The notes under the pieces were generated by a model, which worked only from the letters and a program-made list of their open reading frames with translations, was not told where the DNA came from and did not search any database. A program made the translations under genes and the position numbers. This document shows positions 24,803 to 35,145 of a stretch of 64,000 nt of DNA, one piece after another. Source of the stretch: Diplolepis rosae (Eukaryota > Arthropoda > Insecta > Hymenoptera > Diplolepididae); assembly GCA_030998225.1 (NCBI GenBank), contig JAPYXD010000678.1, forward strand, positions 744,001 through 808,000, written 5' to 3'. Within the stretch, counting starts at the first letter, position 1; every line of letters starts with the position of its first letter.

Positions 24803-24810
24803 CTACCTCA
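24803..24810 (+). promoter_or_regulatory. let-7 target site 1 (8-mer seed match)
   Basis: CTACCTCA is a full 8-mer match to the let-7 seed. Upstream ACTAT (24,791-24,795) is complementary to the 3' end of let-7 at nearly the right spacing. The site lies 2.3 kb after the chinmo stop codon. let-7 repression of chinmo through its 3'UTR is established in Drosophila; function here is inferred. Confidence 0.65.
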
Positions 24811-25418
24811 ACCCTGGTTGTTTATGCCGTAAAACAAACAGGGGAGACATAATAGTCTGTTTTATAATTGCATAAGAGGGATCAAGAGCGCTGCGCCGGA
24901 GTAGTTCTGTAGGCCAATTGTGCAAAAAGTTCACCTCTTTATGAGAGCCTTTGAAAATTGTCATTTCTCGCTACATTTACATTGTACTTGCGTAAATTCA
25001 GAGACTTATCCGAAAGAGTGAATGCTTAGGGAAGAAAGAATGTGTGAGTGAGATAATACGCATTTTATAAATTCAAGTACGAAAAGAAGGTGAATGTATT
25101 GTCGTATGATTCCATCAAATACGAGTAGTTTGCCTTCACTGTGACGAAAATTTTGCGCTTTTCTGTTTGATGATGTCGAAGGCGGAGGACGTGGGAATTT
25201 TGACAGCGATGTTTGAAACACTTGGGCTTCGTAGCAATGGGGAGAGGGACACATTGCGAGGGACGGGTGGGGAGTATTATTTTGAGTGCAAGGAGGAGTG
25301 TAGGAGGCAAGAAAAAATTGAACATTTATTGTTGGTTGGTGAAATCGAATCGATCAACTCTCACACACCTACATATACATTATACATGCTTAGATACATT
25401 AAATTCTGCACACGCAAA

Positions 25419-25426
25419 TGTAAATA
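25419..25426 (+). promoter_or_regulatory. Pumilio-type element (TGTAAATA)
   Basis: TGTAAATA fits the UGUANAUA consensus of PUF proteins and lies in the putative chinmo 3'UTR. In AT-rich DNA one such match can occur by chance. Confidence 0.25.
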
Positions 25427-28249
25427 TATATACTTATTTCGATTATACAAGAAAATTATATTTAATATATGTATTTTCTGGGTGCTCTGCAGAGCAGAAC
25501 CCAATCATTCGGTATAAGCAATGAAGCCCAGCTTATTTAGTTTTTAGACTTTATGCCATTCCGCACTCAGGATGGATTTAAAATAATCGGAAAATCCCAG
25601 CAAGCTCACGATTTAGCTTTGTTTTTTTTTATTTTTTTATTTTTTATCATTTACCTTTTTTATTATACGTTGAAAATTAACGTACATAAAATCATACACT
25701 TTTTCAAAAACAAAAAAATACATTAGCATGTACACAAAGAAGAAAGCAAAAATTATACACAGAGACACACACACACACACACACATACACATATACACGT
25801 AGAGGTACACGTACGCAAAGCCACTTGCCGGTAGGTGAAGTGAATCACGTATCTAGATAATCAATATAGAATTATTATGAATATAAAAATTAATGTGTAT
25901 TGCAACAATTGGAAGAGAGCGTTAAACACATGTGTATAATTATGTAAATGTACGTAAAACTGATGGCAGTGTCGAGAAAGAAAATATGGCGAGATGAATA
26001 TTTTGATTTATTTCTTATCTCGCTACTTTCTTATTTGTTTTTGTATAGGATAAGCGTAAGCAATTTCCGTTTCGTTATTTCCTTCTTTCGTTATACAAAG
26101 ATTTCCTTCCGAAGAGAAATACGTACTACTAACTAGCATATCTAAAGTTGAAGTGTTTATAGCTTCTTATGGACGGAAATCTCATTTCTGGCAACACTCT
26201 TGCATCAAGGATATATAAGCCAACGTTGGCTGAGTTTTTCTCTTTTTGTTATATAAATTTTAATATTATTACCAATTACGATTGCATACATATTCGTTTC
26301 TGTTATGTAGGTGCGATCAATTGAGGTCCTTGCAATGCAATCAGTGATTATATCTGCTGTGTGTAAAAAATAATTGAAATGTAACGATTCTGTGATGGTA
26401 AATGTGACAATGGATGGAACTAGGTTGATCGCACTAAAAGATGCAGACGGATGTTTCTCACGAATTTATTAACGTTTCCGGTACAATATTAATGTTCATT
26501 GTATCTTTTCCTAAGTTTTGTTTCGTCAACCAAGTTGTCGGAATTTTTGTTGCTAGTTAATATTGTGGGAGTGAGAATTAGAAAAATAGGCGTACTCGGG
26601 ATTGGCTTAAGAAAACTCTGGGATTGAAGTTGATGCGATTTATAAGTCATTTTTGAAATTATAAACACTATTGACTGTTGCGAGTGTGGCTAAAGTCGAA
26701 CATCCTCAATCGCAGATAGATCCCCGATGCAGATGTAGCAAGATATTTTTGGAGCAATCGAACCTTAAAAAGTATAAAAGTTTAAAAGTTTAAAATGTTA
26801 CTATTTTTCTTGTACAAGGTCCAAAATTCCCTGGTGCCCTACTGGTATACATTTTGTTTAAGCTTTTATTACAATTAATTTTCTTAATAGAAAGTGCCTT
26901 TGTGCCAAATTAATTTTAGTTTTGTTCATTTTATTCTTTGAATCTTTCGGCGCTGTTAAAAGTAACGGTAACCACGAAAAGTATATAGAAAATAACATTA
27001 AGTAATTATTGTGCCGTAGATTATATTTAAAAATGAAAAACAATAGAGTTTTTGAAGAAAGAGCACCGATAGATCCAAGCATATTTTGCAACGAAACATC
27101 TGTTCGCGTTAAGACATGTATAAAGATAAAGGTACACGAGCATTGTACTACTACGCTGTAGGGTAATACATATGTTGCATGTTGTTTATATAATACGTGT
27201 TTATGGATTGAAAATCCTTTATAAATGTCGTCGTGTGTGACACAGTTTGACAACAATATGACGTTTACACCGTGAATAATTCAAATCTGCGGCCATTATG
27301 TGAAATATTTTCGTCGTATTTTATACCATTGCTCGATTTATAATTATTTTTATAACATTCTGGCCTTATGAGAAAAATCTTGACTGTCGTTCATTTTCAA
27401 AAGAACTTTCAGATTGTTTAACCTATTTTTAAAAATTAAGAAGTTTATTAAAAATTGAGTTTGAATTTTAAAATAATTAAAAGCAATGCAGGTCGCGGTA
27501 GTTAGATTGCGGTGTAAATGTGCTTTCAAATTAATTCTCCTAAAAAAATATCACATAATTCGTATTGCACATCAAATCACACAGATAAGATCGATGAATA
27601 ATGCCTCGGAAGAAAAAATAAAAAAAAGGAAAAAGGAAAAATTAAAAGTAAAATTAAAATTAAAAGTAAAAGTAAAAGTAAAAGTAAATTATATATTTGA
27701 CGCCGTCGACACTGAAGATTGCGCGCAGAGTGCACAGGCAACTATACCGTTTAAATGTGGATATATTTAATGAAAATTAATCTCCACAGTTATAATGTAT
27801 GTACGCTCTTAAGTACACGAGAAAAGCACTCATAGACGATACATAGTGTAATAGTTAATGATACATTATACTATAATAATAATAAAGCGATGTGGAGGCG
27901 TGGGCTCGTCGGCTAAAGCGGTTTGCGAGCCGCGGTTTATAGTACAAAGTAACTAATATTAAGGAACAAAGGATAAAGCATATGGAGAACTGTTATTTGA
28001 CTTACCACTATACATGCTATATTAATGTACACGATATGACGATGCCATGGGTGTGATAGTTGGGTTCATTCACGAATAATCAGCTCAAATAAAAAGCTCC
28101 AAAATCGTGTATATGTATGTTTGAGAAGAACATCAAATGCAAAATAAGCGCTACGTAAAGATTAAGATTGCAGTTTCGTGTGGTGGCACTTTGATTATTA
28201 CGACATAATAATTGAACAAACATGATATTTCAAAACACTAGTACAAATG

Positions 28250-28257
28250 CTACCTCA
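28250..28257 (+). promoter_or_regulatory. let-7 target site 2 (8-mer seed match)
   Basis: A second exact CTACCTCA. Just upstream, ACTAGTACAA (28,238-28,247) can pair with the 3' part of let-7 apart from one bulged base. Same 3'UTR context as site 1. Confidence 0.6.
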
Positions 28258-28882
28258 CACATAATATATACAGGGTGCACTGAAGCTTAATGACGCCTTT
28301 ATAAATACTTACATACATATGAACAGCGTTATTTTGAGATTAAACAAACGATATCTCACCTATACATATAATAGCTAATACAGAGTCATGAAAGAAAGAT
28401 AATAAAATAAAGTTAAATAAATTCGGGGGTCGATTAGTCGATTCTTTCGGGCTTGTACTTGTCTCAGGTATCAATAGGAAATCAAGTACAAACTACAAAA
28501 TATAATAGTCTATAAGTAAATATAACAATAATCAAGCGATGCAATAGTCGAATGTATAGTGGAAACAGTAAATGTTCAAAATATAAAGATTCAACTAGCA
28601 TCATTAGAATCTTTCATTCTATATTTTCTGCTGCCATTTTTCTTTATTTTCTTGCATTTTTATATAAATCCACTATGATATACCAAAACTTAAAATATGA
28701 ATAGAATTATTTAAAATCATACGTGTAAAATATACTTCCAGTACAATGTTAATTTAGTATTCAATATATTTATACTTGAACATCTTTTTTACGTTTTTTT
28801 CTTATATATTTTCATGATTTTCTATTCCGTAACGGGCATTGTTAACATGTCGAACACTTAAACTAAGTATACGAAACCGCTT

Positions 28883-28889
28883 TACCTCA
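28883..28889 (+). promoter_or_regulatory. let-7 target site 3 (7-mer-A1 match)
   Basis: TACCTCA matches let-7 seed positions 2-7 plus the A opposite position 1. The upstream GTATACGAAACC can pair with the let-7 3' half with one bulge. This is weaker than the two 8-mer sites and lies about 6.4 kb past the stop codon, so it depends on a long 3'UTR isoform. Confidence 0.4.
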
Positions 28890-29178
28890 ACATCTACACA
28901 TAATAATTGTCCTACTTTTATTAATATCTGTTTCATAAAAAATATAACGTCTTTTTTCATATTATTATTAATTTGCACGCGAAATCTTTTTATCGTAAAT
29001 AATTCTTTAATAAATCCTGACCCTTACGTCTTTCTAAGAAACAAGTGTTTCCCAAATAGAATATACATTGCAACTTTCGCTCCTCACACTTCCCCAATTC
29101 TCATCACGAATGTGTACATATATACATCTGATTATATTTATTTATTAATGTTTCTATGCGCTGGACGCGTATATACAA

Positions 29179-29205
29179 ACACACACACACACGCGCGCGC
29201 GCGCA
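29179..29205. repeat. (AC)n(GC)n microsatellite
   Basis: Alternating AC then GC dinucleotides of about 27 bp. From here to about 31,340 the sequence is AT-rich with no gene or element that I can support. Confidence 0.8.
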
Positions 29206-31344
29206 CAAAATCACAAAGAGAGATACATACGCAACATACGCAGTTCACAGTGAAAATGTTTTTCTATCTATTTACCAATAATACTTTGCTAATTGATACA
29301 AAAACATTCTTACTCTATTTGCTGTATGTGTATTGTGTTGAAAGTACATATGTAATCGCAATCTAATCAATATAATATACTATATACTATCCATATGCGA
29401 TATATCATATACTATATTACGATGAAGAGTAAATTCATCTTTCTATACATGTGAATGTGACATTAAAAAATGCTTGTTAGATCGTAAGTCCACCGATGAG
29501 CCCCAACTCTGCGTCGCTGCGAGTGAAAAATGTTCGAATACTTCACGATGTAAGTGCAAATAACACTTGTTCATCTTATCAGGCCGCAAGGAACTCTCTT
29601 AATAAAATTATTGAAACTTTTATTTGAAATAAAATGAGTTTTATTTCGAGCCTACAAGTATTACGAAATGCAGTTAATAAATTATATACACTTAGAATCT
29701 TGAACCTAATTCATTTAAGATGTATTAATATTATTTAATTTTCATATGAAAATCAATATTTATTTAAATATGTTATAAAAGTGAACGGGTTTTCTTTATT
29801 TCAGTATATTTTTCTTGCGGTTTGTAATGATGTGTTACGTTTAATTCTATGACTAGACTTCCTCTGTCGCTGGTAATGGAGTAGGAAAATTTATTGTTAT
29901 CTTAATTTTATTGAATTTCCAGAAATATATTGCGATAAATGTACATTAGTACACCTAATATGCGATTGATATTATTTCATACCAAGAAGAAATTTGATAT
30001 TATTGTAATTCATAGTTTTCTCGATAAATTTCCTAACGATTATTCATACTAAATGATGTTTTATCTCAACCTTTTATAATTTTGTATTGTTATCTTGGTT
30101 GGCAGTGAACCCGGGAAAGAGGAAGTTCTAAGTTGTATATCCTCGAAATAGTTACCAATTCTGTTTAAGTAGCAAAGAGAGAGCGTTTATGTTAAAGAAT
30201 GCAGAATGATTATAGGAATGATTATATATAAGATTCTCACTGTGAAATAAACATAAATGATAACTACCGAAGAGTTGATTCAGAAGCGACAAAATAAAAA
30301 TGTTTCTATAATTATTAATTGATAAGGAAATCATATTATAGTTGTATTTTGAAAATACAGTCGGCACTCTTTTTACGTTATTAGAATTTATTTTATTTAT
30401 ATATGAACGGATGGAGTGAAAGAGTAAATATGTGAAAGAAAAAAAAAATGTACGAAAGTATGAAAGAGAACGAGTGAGAATGCAAGAAAAGGAGAGCGAA
30501 AGAAATGAAAGCGCCACGAAGACGAAATTCTGCCACCTATTCATCATCTCAAATAAGGATTTTAGCTATTCAGGCAAAAAAAACTAAATTTCTTTTTTTC
30601 CTTTATCAGATCAGGGTGGCAGAAATCCGATCATATACCGTCGAGTGTAACTCATCATTTTTTTTTTGTATAAAATTAATTGAAATTTGATTAGTAATAT
30701 TAATAACTGTTTAATTACTGTAAGATGACAAAAAACTTTACCATTAATTATAATTACAAAAAATTTTCTTCGTGAATATTTTTTTGAAACCTTCTTCCCT
30801 TTACATTATTTTTTATCATATAATATAATCTATTTTCAAAGTTATATTGCAAACAATAACAATTTATTTATAGTATATTCTATTACTTTTTCATATTAAG
30901 GGAGAAATAATAAAGAAATAATATGGATCACTCAGGATGATATCTTATCTATTTGCTTACGCGTATATGCCAATAATTGAATTTAAGTAAATTGAATGAA
31001 AGCTGTTAATTGTCTAATATAGTACTTCTCCGAAAAGTGTACATGCGCTAAAATAACTAATGCTAATACGCCGCGATTTTAAACGTATTTATACAAACGA
31101 AGCATTTACATCAAAAACTAATTTACAAAATTTCAGGTTATATATCATGTAATTTTAATTCTAAAATTTATTTTAACACAGACTAATCTTCAGGATATCA
31201 AATACTCTTTAAATCTGAATCAGTCAAATATTGGCGAGGATACAATTAATAATGTACTTTTCTTCATGCAAATTATTTCATAGTTTAAAACTAGATACAT
31301 AAATACATATAGTATATGCATATAGTAAAGCATTTCTCTCTCAC

Positions 31345-31453
31345 TAAAAAAAAGCAATTTTTATGGGCAAAAATATTATCAAGAATTACGCTCACGCAAA
31401 ACTTGTGAACGGGGAATTTTTCTCTAATGTTTTTTGAAGAAATATATAAATTA
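31345..31453 (+). repeat. Dispersed repeat, copy matched in reverse at 40.4 kb
   Basis: Contains AAGCAATTTTTATGGGCAAA, 'AATTACGCTCACGCAAAACTTG' in shortened form (AATTACGCTCACGC) and GGGGAATTTTTCTCTAATG. The reverse complement with few changes is at 40,371-40,487. No coding potential. Confidence 0.75.
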
Positions 31454-31562
31454 TAACAGAATTTTTCTTAATTTCTCATTTCTTTGGCATAGGGTCAGTT
31501 TCTTTTTATTTTCTTCGATTAAAATTATCAATGCTATATATGAAAAAACGCAAAAAAGGAAA

Positions 31563-31603
31563 GGCTAACGTTTCGGTTACATATGGAGACCCCCTTCAGT
31601 GCC
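31563..31603 (-). ncRNA. Degenerate hammerhead-ribozyme-like motif, Penelope type
   Basis: On the - strand it reads GGCA, CTGAAGG, a spacer, then CCGAAACGTT and AGCC. This is the order of a hammerhead core (stem I, CUGANGA, stem II, GAAA, minimal stem III, cleavage triplet, stem I). The final A of CUGANGA is G here, and one stem I pair is lost, so it is probably inactive. The preceding TGGCATAGGGTCAGTTT (near 31,487) is shared with the 62 kb copy, so both belong to one Penelope-like family. Confidence 0.45.
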
Positions 31604-31738
31604 ATAAATTAAATGATTAATTCAAAATTTTTGTAAAAGATAAAAATAAGGAAAATCATAAAACTCAAAAACTTATCTCTTCGCTTGCAATTCAAAATGA
31701 AGAAGTCCAGTATGCAACAACACGAATTGAAAAAATTT

Positions 31739-32900
31739 ATCGATACCCACGTTCTAATATGTCGTATCCCACATTTGGAAAATTTTTCAGGGAACGATAA
31801 AAACGTCTTGCTAGCACAAATAAATAAATGTAAACAAATTTTTGTTTTATACGTTCATAAAAATACATAAATAATAATAATTAAAGCAAAAAAAATTATT
31901 TAAATAAATTTTATGATATTTATGTGGGTTACGCAAGAAGAAAAAATTAAAATGTATTTTAGAAAGAAAATTGATTTAATCGTTTTATAAATAAATATTG
32001 TTTCATCCCATACGTAACATTTTTCTCTCTTATTTTGTATTGTTTACTTCATAATTATTATAATATAACATTATTGATACATTTTATTTTTACTATCTTT
32101 AATATTGCTCAAAACATTTTTTTTTCATTTTAATTACTCTTAATTTTTTTTTTTTTTTTACTTCAGGTACATTTTCTTGCTGAGATTGTTGAAAATGTCT
32201 TGTCCTCTTTCGTCTGGTATTATCACAATTTTTTTATAATTAATATCATTATCTTCAGGTTTTTTAAATCTGTTATTAGTACGCAGTACTTTGCTTTTAA
32301 CACCAAGATTAACTTGATTAGCTTTTCGTTTCTTACTCTTAGTCTTTTCAGTTACCTTAACTATATTTTTACTCTCGGCTTCCAAATTTTTTATTGATGG
32401 AGATTGGTCAGAAGCAGAGTCAGTAACATCAATATATTTTATATTATCATAGAAGCAGTGTGTATCTCTCAGCAACACTTTTTTTGCCTGTAATTGTTGC
32501 CATTTACTTTTAGTTCTTTTTAATCGATCTACAAACAGAGGTTTCAGCGGATGCTCTAGATTTAATTGGAGTTGTAACAATATTATTTGTAATTACCTTC
32601 TTACTCATTTTATTAAATAATTTCTCAAAATAAACTTAAGACTAATCACAAAATAAAAATTGACTGTCACACCGCTGGCGCTGACTTAACCAATGGATGT
32701 GGGATACGACATATTTGAATTCGTGAAAATCGGCATGTGGGATACGACACATTAGGATATTTATTTAAAAATATTAAATAAACAATTTGACTCCCAAGAT
32801 TTTAATATAAGCTGTAAAACATTATTATTAATCCATTTTTCAAAAAAAGTCAATTTCTCAAATTTTGTGGGATACGACATATTAGAACGTGGGTATCGAT
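31739..32900. mobile_element. Unit bounded by a perfect 35-bp inverted repeat
   Basis: Positions 31,739-31,773 and 32,866-32,900 are exact reverse complements (core TGTCGTATCCCACA). Two further direct copies of the core GTGGGATACGACA lie at about 32,699 and 32,735. The unit encloses the 140-residue reverse-strand frame at 32,158-32,580. This suggests a DNA transposon with subterminal repeats, but no target duplication or transposase signature was identified. Confidence 0.5.
32158..32580 (-). CDS. Hypothetical basic protein within the inverted-repeat unit
   Basis: A 140-codon frame starts MLQLQLNLEHPLKPLFVDRL and ends KKMYLK. It is rich in Lys, Ser and Asn, with a basic patch KTKSKKRKANQ that could be a nuclear localisation signal. 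I recognise no domain. Its location between inverted repeats and close to subterminal repeats suggests it belongs to the element, perhaps as a truncated transposase or an exon of one. No other frame of comparable quality is nearby. It may be a chance frame in AT-rich DNA. Confidence 0.3.
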   Translation of the reverse strand: MLQLQLNLEHPLKPLFVDRLKRTKSKWQQLQAKKVLLRDTHCFYDNIKYIDVTDSASDQSPSIKNLEAESKNIVKVTEKTKSKKRKANQVNLGVKSKVLRTNNRFKKPEDNDINYKKIVIIPDERGQDIFNNLSKKMYLK

Positions 32901-34154
32901 ATGTAGAATTCACTGTATATGGAAAACCGGATAGAATGGGCATAAAAACTTAAAAAATTGCAACCAACCTGGCCGGAAATTTTTTTTTTTTTTTTTTATA
33001 AAAGAAGGATTTCCAATTGGTAATTAATGATAAAACGCGAACAGCTTTACTGAATGACAATTTTTTTTTATAAATGCTATCCTGAGAGGTTCTTTTCCTC
33101 CTTGAAGAAGACTATTGTCGAGTGATGTGCATTAGTCGAATTTAACCGACTAATTTTCGATTCGACTCAGCTGAGAAATGAGTCGAATTGAATTCGATTC
33201 GAGCAAGCGCTGAGTCGAATGTCGGATTTTCGACAACCGATTCACACGTGAGTAGCTTTCCGGCATTCGAATACGAGTAACTGCTGAGTCGAATGTCAGA
33301 TTTTCGACAACCGATTATTGAAATGTAAATAAATACAGTAATGCTTTCTATATGTAAAGGAAAATTTGAGGTTATGAAAAACAAAAAGCACTAAAATTCC
33401 ACAATTAAAAAATTTAAATCTCGCATTTTTTTTCCTAAAACGTATAATATTTTATTGGACAAAACTGTTAAAACTTTTGCATACATTTACAACTCTGAGG
33501 ATTCTCGGATTTTGATGAAATTTATAGTTGTATATATTGGTGGTCATCAAAAAGCAAGCAATCCGTATTTTTTTTATCGGTCGAAAAATATTTCCAAGGG
33601 GTAATAACCCCTGAAGTTCAACCCTAAAATTGACTTTTATCAATTTTACCGTAAACTAGAAAATATTTTCGTGTTAAATCAATTGCATGAATTAGCCTAA
33701 TAACGTGCAATTAGTTTGACAAAGAAATATTGACTAGTTTAGGTTAAAATTGATAAAAGTCATTTTTAGAGGTGAACATATTGAATAGTGACTTACTAAT
33801 CAATTTGCATGCAATTTTATAGGCAAATAAGTCCAAATCAAAACTAATACAAGCTTGAAAATAATAAAAGTTTTTGATTTGCCAGCTTGTTGATAACTAT
33901 TAGTATGACTATTATTAAACGTAAGATTATGTTTCAAAGTTGATGAAAAAATTTAAATAAATAGATAAATATTTTTTAAATTCAAAGGAAAATTTGAGGT
34001 CATAAAAAGCAAACGACTAAAGTTGCGTGATTCAAAAATTAAAATCTCGCATTCTATTTTCTAACAGGTATACATTTCAGTTTATTTCTTATAATTTAAT
34101 ACTAAAGCTTGTTATACGCACAGCGATAGAAGGGAATGAGATTTTATAAAATAC

Positions 34155-34226
34155 GCCTGTGTAGCTCAGTGGTTAGAGCAGTCGACCGGCAATCGAAAGA
34201 CCTGGGCTCGAATCCCAGCGCAGTCG
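34155..34226 (+). repeat. tRNA-derived SINE-like sequence, copy 3, inside the solo LTR
   Basis: The best preserved copy: D arm GCTC/GAGC, box A-like TAGCTCAGTGG, anticodon loop CCGGCAA (C33, nominal anticodon GGC), T arm CTGGG/CCCAG, acceptor six of seven pairs. It is 45 bp from the LTR start. It shares the tail CCACAGAAAGATTTTCAAA with copy 2. Either a SINE jumped into the LTR ancestor or the LTR carries the sequence as its own. Confidence 0.65.
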
Positions 34227-34825
34227 AAAGCGTCATTTTTTCCACAGAAAGATTTTCAAATTCTTTAAAGTAATATATTTTATTCAAATAACGGAAAATC
34301 TCATTCCTAGAACGGCGCTTACTTGACCATCATCTGGCGACAGCATGCCCTTCCACCTCTTAGGCAAGAGTGGAACAAAAGATCCTCTGTCTTCTTCTCT
34401 CCCATACCTCGGTACGCTCTCTCGCACTCGCACCAAGTACCAGCGCAGCGAGGAGTCACACACTGTGCATGCGTTCTCTCTCACTCCACTGGACATTCTC
34501 ATCACTCTCTTTCGCACTTGTACGGAGTGGCTAGAGAACCCTTACATTCTCCCACTACCAGGGCCCAGCAATGGGACTCACTATGTAGAAAAAACTAAGA
34601 AAAAAATTAGAAAGTGCGAGAGACGTCCAAGCAAGGGAAACTGCACTAGAAAAGTCGGGGAAATCGACCCCTTCCATAGTACCACCGAAGGGAGAGAAGC
34701 AAGATAAAAGGGCGCGTTTTCGCTGGAAGATTCATTCGGGGTGTAGGTCTCGCCTACGCTCTTAACCTCGACCCAATAAAGTCGCTCGAGAAGAAGCTGA
34801 GTTTTGCTGCTATCAACCTCTACAT

Positions 34826-35145
34826 CCTGGTAAGTCCTAGCCAGAAGATCTCTCTAGCGACAACGGTCTTCCATCTCCCTCCCTCGCCAGAAGATCTCTC
34901 TAGGTCTTCTCCCTTGGAAGATCGACAACGGTCTCCCATCTCTCTCCCTCGCCAGAAGATCTGCCTAGGTCTTCTCCCCTGGAAGATCGACAACGGTCTT
35001 CCAACTCTCTCCCTCGCCAGAAGATCTACATAGGTCTTCTCCACTGGAAGATCGACAACGGTCTTCCATTTCTCTCCCTCGCCAGAAGATCTCTCTAGGT
35101 CTTCTCCCCTGGAAGATCGACAACGGTCTTCCATCTCCCTCTCTC
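34826..35145. repeat. 65-bp tandem repeat, about 4.5 copies
   Basis: Units beginning AAGATCT start at 34,891, 34,956, 35,021 and 35,086, exactly 65 bp apart, each with CTTCTCC and GATCGACAACGGTCT. Since 65 is not a multiple of three, the long reverse-strand frame across it is chance. It lies in the 3' part of the solo LTR. Confidence 0.85.

Larger units (their letters stand above)
22522..29606 (+). other. chinmo: Probable long 3'UTR of chinmo
   Basis: No recognisable transposon or other gene is seen for about 7 kb after the stop codon, in contrast with the repeat-dense flank beyond 31 kb. Candidate AATAAA signals occur at several places, including 24,605, 28,088 and 29,601. Drosophila chinmo also has a very long 3'UTR under let-7 control (established). 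The 3' end is not determined by the sequence; all three let-7 matches found lie inside this interval. Frames of 60-175 codons here (for example 28,839-29,366) have no recognisable content. Confidence 0.55.

Noticed and set aside
25006..25524. Overlapping frames of 82-116 codons on both strands after chinmo
   Set aside because: No homology recognised and mutually overlapping on both strands; interpreted as 3'UTR.
28839..29366. 175-codon frame in the putative 3'UTR
   Set aside because: AT-rich composition, no domain, includes translated microsatellite (NTHTHARAR); treated as chance.
30152..30547. 131-codon reverse-strand frame
   Set aside because: Phe/Ser/Leu-rich translation of purine-rich DNA; no motif.
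34155..34226. Functional tRNA-Ala(GGC) gene
   Set aside because: C33 in place of U33, a mismatched anticodon stem, three dispersed copies with a shared tail: SINE-like repeat preferred.
34826..35145. CRISPR array
   Set aside because: Contiguous 65-bp tandem units without unique spacers, in an animal genome.
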